Shown: positions 32,462-46,322 of the stretch, in pieces | Layout: every line of letters begins with the position of its first letter | Position numbering within the stretch: position 1 is the stretch's first letter | Assembly (NCBI GenBank): GCA_034620365.1 | Contig: JAQGEQ010000131.1 | Coordinates: 62,001 to 126,000 of the forward strand | Source of the DNA: Pegea sp. RAD2-039 | Lineage: Eukaryota > Chordata > Thaliacea > Salpida > Salpidae | Length of the DNA: 64,000 nt | Direction: 5' to 3' | Made by a program: the position numbers and the translations under genes | The notes under the pieces: generated by a model | Told to the model about the DNA's origin: nothing | What the model saw: the letters and a program-made list of their open reading frames with translations, nothing else | Databases searched by the model: none

Positions 32462-35160
32462 TAAATTCAGTTTCAACTTGTTGAGCTACATGTAAACAAA
32501 ACGCTTTAGTTTTTAGTGTAATTAAAAATAAAAAAAATAATATATTATATACAAATCAATTCGATTGTAATCTGAATTAACTATTTGTTAATTTCTATGC
32601 AAAATAAAATTATAGTATATTTAAAAAAAGAATTAAAATTGAATCAAAAACAGTTATTCACAGTTTCTTAAAAAATATATATTTTACAATAGAATATCCT
32701 AAATACATTTTGAAGTGGTTTGTTGCCATATTCAATACTGCAACAGAAAATTAATGAAAGTAAACAATTCAAAATAGCCTGACAAAAGCTTTCTAATTGA
32801 CAATATTTCATAAAAAGTCTGGAGTATTCAACGTTATCTTTAGATTTTTTATTAAACGTTTTTAACATCTCTTAATGCTGAGTTTTCTGCTATTTTCTTC
32901 AAATTTGATGATTTGAAATAAATGTTTACCTGAAAAATATGTTATATATAAGCAGATATATAAATAAAAAAATAAGCAAATACACTTTTGTAATCACTAA
33001 GCAGTGTTTTTAAATTGATCGATGGAAGTTTGGTGTTTAACTTTTTTTGGAAGGAAAATTAAAATTCATTTTTAGATCTTTCTACCAGAAACCATTTTTC
33101 AGGAATAAAAATCATAATTTTAAGAAAATAAGTTTTTTTTTTAACTTGGCTTTAAAAATCAAAATATTTTTTTCTTCGAAAAATATTATTTATCTTAGAT
33201 TGACTGCAGCAAATATACATAAGGCTGTAAGGTACCACTGTCAGCAAAAAATAATCTGGAAAACAAATAGACAAATTTGATAAAGGAAAGTAAATCTAAT
33301 TCACAATTTTAAGTGGAATATATCTAGAGAAACTTAATTAGTTACCAGAAATATGTTTTATAAATTTGTATAAAGTGATACAAACTATTGATTCCAAATT
33401 ATTGCCAAACCAAACTTTCAAATTAGTTTTTATGTTAATATTGTTTATCTGTATGACTATGTCAATAGTAAACTGCTTAACATAATCGTTTGATTGCAAT
33501 TGTTGTTAAAAAACTGAAGTTTCTTGTGTTTGCTATGAAGTTACACAAACAACAATTTCTAACATTTTCTATCGTATACTTTAAAATATAAGTCTTCAAT
33601 TTTTATAGACTATATCTTATTTCTTCAGTATAAAGTTTGACATTTATAGGCCCACTTGACTAGTGTGTAGCGAGAACAAGTTATTTTGAATACTGTTTAA
33701 TATGTTTAAATTGTTTGAAACGGATATATGCATGTCTTAAATAATAAATGGTTTTTGATTACAAATGTAAAATCTTGATTTAGTGATTGTATTTGATTTT
33801 TATAGTATTAAAGATGCTTATAATTAGTTTGACCTTAAAATTTCAAATTTTTTTAAAAGCAGAAATAATATCAATAATTTTGTTTTAGTAAAAATTACAT
33901 CAATATAAAATTGTTTATATTTAATAATTGGTAAAGCTTTTTTGTGTGAAAATAAGGTTGTTAGTAATATCTTTTATTTATTTTTATTTTAGAATTATAA
34001 CAGATGCGTTGTAAATACAATTTCTGCAATACTTTTTTAACAGATATATTTATTTATAAGTAATTCTATTTCTCTATAATATTAAATTTATTTATGCAAA
34101 TAAATTTCATAAAAAACCATTAAATTGTAAGGTTGTTTTTTAATTTAGCTAACTGGCGCTTAAAGTAATTTTAAAATATGAATTTTTTCCAATTTCAAAA
34201 AATTTCATAATAAAATTTTTAAGAACAATTTTCATGTAATAACTTTCTTTGCAAAGTTTTGTTTAAAATGTACAAAGCAATTATACATTTTTTATTTAAA
34301 AATAAGACGCAATCAAAAATAAAAATCTTATAAAGAAGTTTATGAATACCAAGTATCAATAATATAATTGCAAACTTATTTATTTGAATATTGACCGAAA
34401 AGATTCATGTAAAAAACTACTATTTCTTTTGAAACTTGTTTTCTAAAATAGTAAACCACTACACATTAATAGTTAATTAAATTGTAATATTCATTATCTA
34501 AACTTGTACTTGCTAAGAAATAACTACAGGTATAAAATAGCAATAGTATTTCACAGTGATTTACTAAATTCAGAATGAAAGTATTAAGATGAGATCTGTA
34601 TCTAAGATGTTTAAAGAAATAAAAGTTCTTTAATAAATATTACATCATCAGTATCCTTTATATTTGCACTGCTTAGTTATTTCAATTCTGATAAACAATT
34701 TAAACTGATCAAAATTAGCGGATAATGTTTTTCACTGAATTAAAAAACCTTTAAAAATGAATAATTTGTTTTCATATTAGTTTCTTAACTATGTGAATAG
34801 TTAGGAAAAAAATTATAAAGCCTTCTAAGCAAGTCTATAAGACCAAAAGAGTCCTTAAGTAAACATAAACAATTTGTTAGGAAAAATAGTTAAACAACTT
34901 TTCAAGTCATTGAACGTAAAAATTTTCTTTATTGTTTCAATATTACATGTTCTTTTAATAGTTATATTTAAGTGATTTTAAACTGAATTCTTTTGTTTCA
35001 ACTGATAGTCTCCGTGATAAAAATATTTTGATTTCTTTGTTTATACTTAAAGACAGTTCTCCATTACTAAAATTCGAAGCTTGATCAAGTTTCTTAAAAT
35101 CATTATAACAAATTCTATGTTTGAAAACGTTATGTGTTTCATAATCAAACAAACATTATG
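32462..35160. other. Upstream and distal part of duplicon C, non-coding
   Basis: 32,480-33,260 is shared with A and D, and 33,300-35,160 with D. The 77-codon frame at 33,047-33,280 is not kept in D and is not called. No gene is seen. Confidence 0.45.
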
Positions 35161-36475
35161 CCTCAAGTAACCAATGATCGTAAGCTATGATTCACAGCAA
35201 TATTGTAAAATAAAATACAGTAATTTTTTCAATATATTTGCATTTATATATAATAACTATGAGATTAATTTTAATAAACTGGTTTTTGTACAATACTTAA
35301 ATAAGTTTAGAATAACATTAGTAAGAATAAAGAAAAAGGTTTTCCAACATTTTCTACCATGTAAATTTATTAGCAGTCAGAGAAAAACAGAATTCAACAA
35401 ATTATTTGCAGTTTGTCTCACTTTTATTGGAATTTATCTTAGTAGATTGTAAAATACAAAAAAATCTAGAATTTAGCATTTTAATATTTGTTTTCCAACA
35501 ACAAAATATTCTTATTATAGTATTATTTTCATATTTTATAAAATTTCAAATGTTGTAACCATACATTTGTTAGATAAATAGGTCAAAATGTTTGAACTTA
35601 CAAAACATCATTTTTTTAATATTTATATAATTTTTATTTAAACTCACAACACTAAATTTGCTCACATTATCAGTGACATGTTTAGAACTATAAGAAAAAC
35701 TTTTGATCTAAATTAATTCTATTATTATTTGTAAAGAATCTAAACTTAAGCTTTTTAATTTATTTACTACTTGAAATTTCTTTAGAAAAATTAAATTCCA
35801 AATTTGCAATAAAATAGATTCTCTACAATAATAGATTAAATTTTCCTGTTGGTTACTTTTTTTCTGATAATTTTTAAACTGTAAATTTAATTAATAAAAT
35901 AACTAATTCAATAATTCATTGAATAACTTATAATTGTATATATACAAATCTATTTGTTTGCTTGTATTTATAATTGTAAACTTATTTGAATAAAAATATT
36001 TTTAACATATAAAATCTTATTGTAATATTACTTGGAAGACTAAGAAATTAAAACTTTAAGAATTAAAATCTTTTCAAATAATTTTCTACTGCATTAAAGT
36101 ATTTACAGCATTAAAAGTAGATTTGGCGAAATGATATTCAATTAACTTATTTTAGCAATATTAAAAAACAAAATAGAAATAAAGATTTCCGTTCCTTAAT
36201 TTCCTTTTAAGTTGAAGTTTAAGTAGAAATACTATTTTTGCTGAAAGAAAAGTTTTCTTTTTGTAAACTTTTATTTACATTATTAGTAACATGTAAAAGA
36301 AATTTGACATCAATTGTTTTTACTTTATTTTTTGTACAAAATACAAACTAAATTTATTTAACTTTTAATTAAAGTTTTGTTGAAAAGTATTTCAACTCCA
36401 AAAATATCATCTGTTGAAAGTATAACAACCTTGATACTTTTCAGAATTTCTCAGTATTTATAATTTTGTTTTAAT

Positions 36476-36504
36476 CTATAGTTTGTGGGGGTCAAGTTTA
36501 AACG
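36476..36504 (+). repeat. Repeat H core
   Basis: Core TAGTTTGTGGGGGTCAAGTT, preceded about 90 bases earlier by TTGAAAAGTATTTCAACTCC. The same pair of blocks recurs at 41.2, 44.6, 52.7 and 55.2 kb. Confidence 0.55.
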
Positions 36505-38582
36505 AATTACTTTTTGTACTTTTAAAGAAAAGATTTGTTTATAAATAAACTCATATTTTTCAAGTTTGAATTAAAATTGTTGTATATTAATAACATATTT
36601 GATAATTTAAAAAAGTTTGGTGGCGCTGATAAATGAAAACTTTTAGAAATTAAGTCAAAAGCCATTTGAATGTTTTGTTTTTAAATTGTGAATACTAACA
36701 GACTGGAAAGCTTATTTATATTTGTAAATAAAAATTTCTTGTTTTTTCAAAATTTAAACAATATTATTTAATATTTACATAGTTAATAAATAAACACAAT
36801 GTATATAAGATATTTTTCTTTATGATTTCAACACAGATGTTTTACCTCACCAAATACATAAGTTAATCAATTATGGTAAAAAACTTAATTCAAGAAAATT
36901 AACGTTAAAAAAATAAACATTATTCTACAAATATACAAATTATTAAACTAATCTATCCCATGAATGTTGAAAGTTTATTTATTTGTTTTTTTAGCCGAAT
37001 TATTATATCCGTTTGGTGACGAAAGCAGTAAAAAAGGTCATAATTTTGAACTTTTTAAACAATTTATTCAAATTTAATTTCCTGTATGCCCTACACACTG
37101 TTTAAATTCTAAAATAACTTTTACTTTTGAATATCTAAAAATAATTGCGGTAATAGTTAACCTTTATATGAGTAATTATCATCTTGATTATCATTAATAC
37201 AGTTAAATGTAAAGGTTTAAAAATTTTATACTTTTCTTTAAGAATGAAACACTTTCTTATAATTCAAATAAAATAGTTCAATGTTTCTTTTTCAAATCCA
37301 ATAAAAAGGTTAAGTTTCTTTTTAAAACAAAAAGTGAAAATAATTATAATACTTATAATCCAATTTAAAATCACACCAAGTAAAGCATTTTATAATAATA
37401 ATTCCAGTAACAATATCTATTGATCGAAGAACGCATGATAATTTGATCAAATCGCAATATACAAGATTTTACATCTTTTGTATATTCACAGATATTTATA
37501 ACTTTGGAAACAATTCTTCAAGTTATAATCAATAATTTGAAAGATGCTTTTTTATAATCACGTATTCAAAAACGTTTTATTATATATAGAAAACAGACAA
37601 AATGAATAATTTAAAAAAATTGTGTACCCTTTGTTTTGTAATTCTTTAATTTCGGAAATACACTTTAAAAATAATCAATTTTTTTATTTTGGTTTTTAAA
37701 AATTTTCCTTTTGTATTAGTAATACAAATCAAATTGTATATTTAACCTTGTAAATATGAAAATTATAATTTATAATTCGTAGTGATTATGCAAGACAAAA
37801 CTTGTAAAATTCATTTTAATTTCCTGATATTAAATAAACGCTTAATACTAATAAAATATTCAAATTAAATTTTGGATTATATTTTGTTTTGTAAATCTTT
37901 TATTTTTATTAGATTTGTTTTTTTCAATTTGTTTTGTTAGAGAAATGAAAATCAAGAAAGCAGTTCATTTTTATTTAATAAAGACCACAATGTGTTTTGT
38001 TGCAAATTGTATAAACATTTCTACAAATCCATAAACAAATTTATCAAATGATTATAATTAATAATGAAAAGATGTGAAATACATCACTTACTAATAAATT
38101 TTACCCAACATATAACAGGAATTATTAATCTTAAAGTAACCTGGTTCATAATGTTTTCTATTCTTTAATAAAAAAAGGATTTTCAAGAAATATTTATTTT
38201 GACAAAAAAATGAGGATTTAACTCATAGAATATAGATTAAATTGTTGTTAAACCTTTTCGAAAATTCTTTTGAAGATCAAACGAAAAAATTCTGAGTCTT
38301 TTAGTACTCTCAATTTACTATTGTAAAAACAAAAAGTCACGTGGCTTTTGACATAATTTAAATTTGTCAAAACGACGGATAATATTTAAAATTAATCATT
38401 GAAGTAGAAATAACTTTAAATCTAAATTAAATAAAACTTGATAAGAAAATTAAAGTAATTTGGTTTGTATAATAGTAAACTTATAATAAATTTTCTTATC
38501 AACTTTAAAATCAAACTTTCTATTTGAAAAATATTTGTCAACAAAATGCTTATCAATTAAATTATAAAATTATTTTCATTTG

Positions 38583-38625
38583 AACTTGATCCCATACACT
38601 TCAGATTGCAACAACGTTTATAATA
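38583..38625 (-). repeat. Repeat H core, inverted and degenerate
   Basis: Plus strand ACTTGATCCCATACACTTCA, the inverse of the H core with mismatches, followed by the GCAACAACGTTTATAA segment of the family. Confidence 0.45.
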
Positions 38626-40540
38626 AATGAAAAGTTAAATAAAACTCAATCTTTTGTAAAGAATTTTTTTTCGTACTTTACAACGAAACTTTATATAATA
38701 AATAATAGGTAATATGACAGATTTTTTACTAAGTGAAAACTTTTCATTCAACAAAACTATTATTTTTCTTTTTATTATCATCTATTCGAAATCATTAAAT
38801 ATCAGCTCGGCAATTCTGTTTTTATCTATCATGAGATAAAATATCAAATAGTATAAATTTGTTTCTAAAATTTTAAAAGTTGTAAACTGTTGCCTTCGAT
38901 ACTATCAATTTACAAAAAGTAAAATTTACTTTTATGAATGGAAATTTTATGAATTACTAACCTTTTCTAGATTCGTAGAAAAACAAATATTTTAAATGTA
39001 TTATTTAATATCTTCTGTAAACTGAAAGTAATACCAAAAAAATATTGAAATTATAAAAAATGATGTATTTTGAAGTGTTTTTTCGATAACTAACCGTCTA
39101 GCGCCAAGTAGCGGAAAAGGGAGTAGTTTATTTGGTTTTTTTAGATTTATCTTTTAGTCTTGATTTATTTACACTTTTTTGCACTATCTAAAACAACAAA
39201 GATTTTAAATTGTCAAAGTAACCAACGTACTATTAATTTTTAATTTATAAAATACTTAATATTTGAGTTAAACCAAGAAATAAAATAACTGTTTTTGATA
39301 GAAGCTAAGTTTAATGATACTTAAATTTAATTTGAACTAATGTATCATTATAAAAATAATATCAACAATAACTTTATCGATTGAATAAAGCCATCGAAAA
39401 ATTTACCGATACCACAAACATAAGATTGAATGAAGATAATATATAACCGTAAAGCTTACGGAGAAATGAAATCGTTTTATCTCGTAATTTGAAATTAAGA
39501 TAATAATTTGGAAGATGCACTTTTGCATCTGGTTGTCAAGTAAGTTATTTCCAAGGTAAAAATAAGATTTTGTGTTTTTTGAAATTGTTTGGTATTTACA
39601 AATTTCTTGTAAAAAAGTATAACTTAAATTTTCTTTTAACCTTTTTTTATGCATTTAAGTGAATATTTTTTAACAAACAACCGTTTTTTATGCCCAAAAT
39701 CTATCGAACAAACTAATATTGTTTTTCATAAGAATATTAGGATTGAGCGATTTCTCTAAATTGCTCGAAGGTTTTAAAATTCTGTTTGCTGTTAGTAATT
39801 TTCTTTTTAATTTCTTTTAAATATTTTAGGATTCATCACATATTAAATTCCTTAATTTCTTCATTGAGTATTTTATGCTATCTAAACAATTTTTATAAAA
39901 ACAATATGTTTTAAATTCTTCATGATCAGTAAGAAACAACTAAAACCTTAATTTGACGTTTTTAAAGACTGTTTCATCATAAATCTTTTCTTTGAATCAA
40001 AAATGAAAAATTGAAAATGCGAGTTATAATTTCAACAACTCTTAAATCTCTCTAAAATAATAAATAGATCTAAAATCTGTGAACTACTTCAAAAGTACTG
40101 CGTGTCGGTCAAAAATAATCAAAATATTCTTCCATTTTTTTCAAAGGTTTAAAATTAGTTCCCTAATGACTTTTAATTTCCTTAACATTTTGATCAGAAG
40201 ATGTTTTTAGATCAATATAAGTGTTATCTCACGATACCATCTTATAAGTCAAATCTTATTGTAAAGAATGAATACTGAAGATATTAAACTTTTTGATAAA
40301 TGGAGCTTGTTAAAGAAATATAATGATTTTGATTAAACTATATGAAAAGGAAATAATTTTAAACTAATCAAGTGTTTTGTCAATTTTTTAGAAAATAGGA
40401 ACTTAAAATTTTCTACTGATTCACTGAATGAAGTCTCGTTGGAAAGCATTTCAACTCAAAATTATGTAAACGATTTGTTGCCATGAAGAAATGTTTGAAA
40501 GATTTAGTTTTCTTTAATTAAAAACGTTGTTGCCATCTAG

Positions 40541-40560
40541 AGTTTGTGGGATCTAAAATA
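40541..40560 (+). repeat. Repeat H core
   Basis: TAGAGTTTGTGGGATC, with GAAAGCATTTCAACTC about 100 bases upstream. Its right side has diverged. Confidence 0.5.
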
Positions 40561-41266
40561 CGATATTTTTTCTAATTTTAATAATAAACTATTTGTTCAA
40601 AAATACTACTTCAAATAATACAGAAAATTTGAATTAAATGTGAAAAACAATTTTTAAGATGCTTGCATATCTCTATTAAATAGCGAAAACTGCTGTTAGA
40701 ACTACAAAAGCGTTTCACTAATTTGTATAAAAAGTTGAATCTTCATGATAACTCCAAAGTTAAAACAAGTAGAGAAAAAAAGATGTCATTTAGATAAAAT
40801 AAAAAATATATTAAGATAGAAAGAACAAATTGAAACAACTTTCGATAAAGTCATATTCGGTGTGCACTCAAGTGGAACATTTCAAGAGCTTTTAAAGTTT
40901 ACCCCAAGAAATAATTGTAATAAAATTATCGAAATCTAAATCTTATATTAAGAAACTTTGTTTTTAGTGATGCTGTAAATAATTTTACTTAATTATTTGA
41001 AAGTTAGATACTTTTTCAAATAATATGTCACTTATCAGTAAGGTTTAAAGAAAATAAAATAAACTTTTTACATAAATTAGTTTTACTTCATTTTTTGTAT
41101 AAAAAGTAAATCAAGTGACTTAACTCAGTTACTCAACTTTATTTTATAATAAAAGATTCGTTGAAAAAATATTTCAACTCCAAAATTCCAACATTAACTG
41201 TCTATTTAGCTGTAAGTAGTAATCGAAATTATTAATTTACTTTTGACTATATATAACTTTGTAGTA

Positions 41267-41295
41267 ATCTAGAGTTTGTGGGATCAAATTCAAAT
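41267..41295 (+). repeat. Repeat H core
   Basis: TCTAGAGTTTGTGGGATCAA, with a preceding ATTTCAACTCCAAAATTCC block at 41,172. Confidence 0.55.
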
Positions 41296-43849
41296 TTCAA
41301 TGGTAATTTTTGTTTATAAATAATGCTCTCTTTGTCAAGGTTAAAATAAAACTATGTATATCAAATATTTGCTTATTTATTAAAAAATTTATAAGTTGAA
41401 AACTGTTAAATAATTCTTTAATAGTTACTTTTAATTGAATTTTAATTATTAATTTTTTAATTAGTTTAAAAACCTTTAACTAGTTAGATTTGTAGCACCA
41501 CAAACAACAGACTTTAAGCATTTTTACAAATTTATTTTATAAATAATAACCTTAAAATTTCCTTATTAGTTTTTAACAAAAAAGAAGTTTTAAAAATGTA
41601 AATAAAAATATAAATAATATAATAAATATAAATTTAAAAATATGAATTAAAAATAATTTTAACGCAAACGAATAAAGATTTTTTTCATTTTTACTCCGTT
41701 TTTTAATCTGCATTAGAAAAACATATTTAATTAGGTTATTTTAGGTTAAAATGATTATTTGATGGGTTTGATAAAAACTTTTTCCAAAATTTATTATTTT
41801 GCACAAAATATATAAAACTATTTAAAATAATAGAAAATATCACCCAAATTATATTTAATGGTGCTTTTCTTAAAAAATAGTATTTAATGCTTTTTTCTGC
41901 TATAAAAAAGCTCATTTTAAAGTGTAAATTATAAACTATTAGTATTAAATTGAAATGTAAATTTTATTTTAAGAAACTTTGTTTTTGAACGAATTTTAAG
42001 TTTTTATTTCCGAGTATCTTTTTTCTGAAAATATATTTTTAGTTGAACTATTATTAATAATTATTAAATTAACACTTTATCTTTCATCAATTTATTCTTA
42101 ATATTTTTGATTCTAATTAGATTCAATAATTCAGTGAATTCCATTGACTTATAAGATTACAGGAACAACATTTTTGATTGTCTTTATACTTACCAGCTTA
42201 TTAGTTCTATAAGTGTTATTTGTTTTTTAAACACTGTGGAGATTTGTACGAGTCTTTGACAAAATTAATATAAAATTTGAAACTTTTATGTTTGTATACA
42301 AATACAATACAAAGAGAAAGAGTTTTTTGTGTTTTTTTTTAACCTAAACAATAATAATTTGAATCCTGGCTTAGTGCGTTTCTCCTTACAGTGATAAATC
42401 AGTGTTTAACCCACAAACACTAGAACAAAAATACTTTTTATTAAGCAATTACTTCAACAGTAATTCGAATTTTCTTGTAATCATATAATTCTAGAGAGCT
42501 TAATTTGAAATCGACTACGTGTCGATAAAACCTTTACAAATATTGAAGTATTTAAAAGCATGGTAGTCTGTAAATCGTAAATTAACTTTAGCTAGATTTC
42601 TGTTACATTTATTAATAATCTTTAATTTTAGTATTTTGAAAGTGTAATTTTATCAAGCTAAAACTTCATTATTATTCACAACAACAGTCTTTGACTTCAT
42701 TAATTAATTTTATCTGTGAATGACAGAAAAAAATCAAAATTCAGAATTTTTTTAGAAAGAACAAAACTACTCTAAAAGTAGAATAAAATCAATTCTAAAT
42801 CAAATCAAATTATATAAAACAAACTAGAATAAGAAGATGAGCAAAGTGAATTTAGAAGTTTAATTTTCGAATTTATCAAAATTACTTTGCTAAGAATAAT
42901 TAAAAAATGGAAATCTTTATTTTATAATTAATAATCTTAAAATATTTTTATTCGTTTTTAACAATGAAAAAATTTTTTTAAATATTAATTTAATTAATTA
43001 ATTATTAATTAATTAACAAAATAATTTTAACACAAACAAATAAAGATTTTTTAATTTTTACTCCTTTTTTAATCTACAGTAGAAAAACAAATTTAATTTT
43101 TATTTAAAATAAATTTTAAGTTACAATATTTATTTTAAATGTTGTGATATAAACTTTTTCCAAAATTTATTATCTTGGACAAAATATATAAAATTATTTA
43201 AAAAAATGAAAAACATCATCAAAAACATATTTAAAGGTGGTTTTTTTGAAAAAGAGTATTTATTGTTTATTTTTGCTATAAAAAACTCATTTTAAAGTGT
43301 AAATTATTAACTATTAGTAGAACGATTGTAGATGAAGATTTATTAAGCTTAAAGATTTAAAATATCAACGTCTGAACTTTTAAAAACTGTTACTAACAGA
43401 TAAACATTGAGTAAAAAAAAGTATTAAAATTTTGTTGTGTAATAGAAAGTTCAACATTTTGCTAAAACTAAAAAGAGATGAAACTGCATATGAAACAGTT
43501 TGTAGTGATACTCTTAAAAATTTTATGTAATTATTGAAAACTAGAAAACTTTTTCAGATATTTTATCACATTATCATTGATATGTTTACAAAAATGAATA
43601 AAATATTTGACATAAATTATTTGTATTTATTTGTATTTATTTTATTTATTTAAATTATTTATGAGATCAGAATATATTGAATCATAGTTCTAAAATATTA
43701 CCTTTATAGTCAGCTCAACTTCAACATTAAATGTTTAAATGAAATAAACTAATAGATAATACAAAATAATAATTATTATCTTTTACTTTTCTTTGTCAAA
43801 AAAGAGTTTAACATAAACAATACAAAATCAAAATTACGGATACTTATTG

Positions 43850-43880
43850 GTTTAAACTTGACCCCACAAACTGTAAATTG
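43850..43880 (-). repeat. Repeat H core, inverted
   Basis: Plus strand GTTTAAACTTGACCCCACAA, mirrored by the direct copy at 55,261-55,295. The two belong to the large inverted repeat. Confidence 0.6.
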
Positions 43881-44110
43881 TAACAAAGTTTTTATAAACG
43901 AAAAGTTCTAAGAGGTCCCCAAATGATTGTAAACAATACATTAAAAACCCAATTTGAGGTTGAAATACTTTTAATGGAAAACGATTAAGTAAATAATAAG
44001 ACTACCTTGAGTTTCAATTCTCTGCAAGTAGCAAGATAAAAATGATTTATGTTGAAAATTTATTCTATTGATGTAAACAAATAGCTGATAAAATGACAGA
44101 ATGTTTAAAA

Positions 44111-46285
44111 CTAGAAAAAAGAAATTTAGCATATTTACATATTAGCATATTATTTTTATTTACAAAATAGAAATTTTAAATACATTTTCAGTATGAATTT
44201 TTATTTTTTATTTTTTTTTTATTTTGCAGAAATGAGTTTTAAAAAATAATGATTCAAAATTTTCCTTTAATTAAAAAAGAGGAATTTTTTAAAAAGAATA
44301 AAATAATTTGTAGTTTTTAAAGTTTATCTCCGATATTATAGATTATTTTTCAATACTCATTTCTAATAACTACCCAAAATAAGAAATTATCCAAACTGAC
44401 TATTGTAATTAAAATTTAGCTGAAAAGAATTTTTATGTTTTTAAACATTCAGTCATTTTATCACTAACAGGTTTTCATCAATAATATAAGTTTTCAACCT
44501 AAATTAATTTTATGTTGCTATTTGTAGAAAATTGAAATTGAAGATATTTCTCTGTTTTCAGTGCAAAAGTATCGTTGAAAAGTATTTCAACTTCAAATTT
44601 AAACTCTTTAAATCTTTTACCGATAATTAAAAATTCTTTGAACTCTTCTTGTTTTATAACTTTGTTAAAATCTAGAGTTTGTGGCATCAAGTTTAAACAA
44701 ATAAGTGTTCGCAATTTTTTGTTATACTGTTTCTTGACAAAAAATTGCGAATACAACAAACATAACATTTATTAACTTTATTAGTTGTTAGCCTAATTAG
44801 TTTGAACCTCTCATTTTTAAATTCTATTCATTATAAAGCAATTATTTTATAACTACGATTCAACACCTTAGTAATATATTATTATGTAATCCGATAAAAA
44901 GTTTTAACTTTCTCTAAAACTACCAAAATCAAAGTAATTATTTTACTGATACTTAGATTCTAAATTAAACCAAAATTATCATTGTAACAATAATATTTTA
45001 AATAATCAATATCAATTGATTTAAACTCATGAAACAATTTAATGATATCCAAAAGATAAGATTGTATGCAGATTATATAAAACTGTATTGATTTTACATT
45101 GGCATGATTATCCAAAGTTTGTTTCAAACATAAAAAATTAATTTGGAAATTACACTTTTGCATCTAAAGAACAACTTTTTCGTTCCAAGTTTCCGCATCT
45201 GACAAATTCTTTTTCTAAATTAAATTTATATTATGTTTTGAATGGTAATTATTAGTTTCAGTTTATCAGCAAATATTTTTTGTAAACATAACAGGTTATG
45301 ATAATTTTTAATGATACGTAAGAAATACGAGAGACCTTAATTTGAAAATTTGCAAGTTGAAAATATTTAGTTGAATTTAATAGAATAACAAATTTAAATG
45401 AGTTGTAGAACTAGATATAGTAGGATTCAATTTTAAGATGATTAGATTTTTGAAAAGTTTTGATATTTTCAGACATATTTGTTTTACAAAAATAAGCAAT
45501 CACTACAAGCAGTAAGCATACATCTATCAATACTTTACAAAATATGCAAAAAACACAAAAAAAGCTTTTTCTGATATTATAACTAAAAGTAATTTACTGA
45601 AGTATTGATCAAGTTAAATTGAGAAATTCTAAAAAAAATTGATCCCAAAGATAATGATTCATTAGAAGTCAGTATTTTATAATTCATTAATAACAAATAC
45701 CGAAAACATACTCGGAGAAAAAGACACAAAAGTTCAAATAACTTGGAAGTAAAAGTTAAAGAAATAAGAAAGTAAATAAGAAAGCTTTACGTCATTTTTT
45801 TAGTGAATGGGAAGTCATTTTATACTGAATTAATTTCGCTAAAAAGTGTTTATTAATTAAATCATTTATTAAAGAAAGTTCAAAACTGTAAAATCTAAAA
45901 AAAAAATTTTTTGCTTCAATTTTAAACTTAAAAACTTCATTTGATATATATAGTATTCTAATCTTACTATTCAATTCCATTTTTGCTGAAATTTTTTTCA
46001 ATTTTAAATAATCTAAATAGTTAATAAGAGTTTTCAAGAGTATACTTTCCAAACTAGTATTAAAATGTTACATTCTAAAGTTTGTAAGTTCCAATCGAAC
46101 TAAACAGTTCTTTTTACATAATATATTTAAATGTTTATTTTTAGTTTTTTAAACTATCATGATTTTTTCTTTAAGTTGTCCAATTTACAGAATTTAATTT
46201 CAGTATTCATTCTCTCACACCAAAGGTAATATATTATAATTACATCACCTGAAATTTAAGTAAAGCATATTTTTATAATTTTTTA
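44111..46285. other. AT-rich repeat mosaic left of LINE copy 3
   Basis: 44,440-45,170 runs in the same direction as about 55,020-55,750 (TTTATGTTGCTATTTG, then the H core at 44,671, then ATAAGATTGTATGC). Short open frames at 44,499-44,775 lie inside this repeat on both strands and are not genes. Confidence 0.5.
44671..44700 (+). repeat. Repeat H core
   Basis: TCTAGAGTTTGTGGCATCAA followed by GTTTAAACAAATAAG, as at 55,261. The preceding GTTGAAAAGTATTTCAACTT is at 44,574. Confidence 0.6.
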
Positions 46286-46316
46286 TTATTTATATATATA
46301 ATATATATATATATAA
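46286..46316. repeat. TA-rich microsatellite at LINE insertion point
   Basis: An imperfect run of TA dinucleotides directly before LINE copy 3. The element begins right after it, eight bases before its ORF1 start. It may be the integration site or filler from 5' truncation. Confidence 0.6.
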
Positions 46317-46322
46317 TCTATC

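Larger units (their letters stand above)
29216..35160 (+). repeat. Segmental duplicon C
   Basis: It is a direct copy of duplicon D. Anchors: 29,877-30,137 with 58,677-58,937 (offset exactly 28,800), 32,461 with 61,441 (offset 28,980) and 35,060 with about 63,926. Offset changes reflect finger-number differences and about 115 bases (33,684-33,800) absent from D. Its left limit is near 29,216, where D continues into repeat G and C does not. D runs off the window, so the right limit is unknown. Confidence 0.85.
35161..40760. other. AT-rich repeat mosaic without genes
   Basis: It contains copies of repeat H at about 36,265-36,510 (+) and 38,583-38,625 (-). A related segment at 39,096-39,540 has GTCTAGCGCCAAGTAGCGG and a CCACAAACATAAGATTG block that recurs in inverted form at 54,240-54,910. 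The 92-codon frame at 35,174-35,452 and the 83-codon frame at 39,403-39,654 are AT-rich noise or lie in repeats. Confidence 0.5.
40770..44110 (+). repeat. Repeat G copy 2 and left arm of a large inverted repeat
   Basis: 41,400-43,420 matches 13,600-15,435 (same strand) and the reverse complement of 56,180-57,990. 43,421-44,110 matches the reverse complement of 55,020-56,180. A displaced piece at 40,775-40,960 corresponds to 13,800-13,980, so this copy is rearranged. The region contains H cores at 41,267 and, inverted, at 43,850. Confidence 0.7.

Noticed and set aside
32190..32495. 101-codon plus-strand frame opposite zinc-finger genes C and D, with hydrophobic stretches
   Set aside because: Antisense shadow of the polar linker; hydrophobicity is the complement of Asn/Lys-rich codons.
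35174..35452. 92-codon plus-strand frame
   Set aside because: Composition is Asn/Ile/Phe/Lys noise typical of AT-rich DNA, with no copies or motifs.
44499..44775. Overlapping frames on both strands (89 and 66 codons)
   Set aside because: They lie in a repeat H copy and are not open in the other copies.
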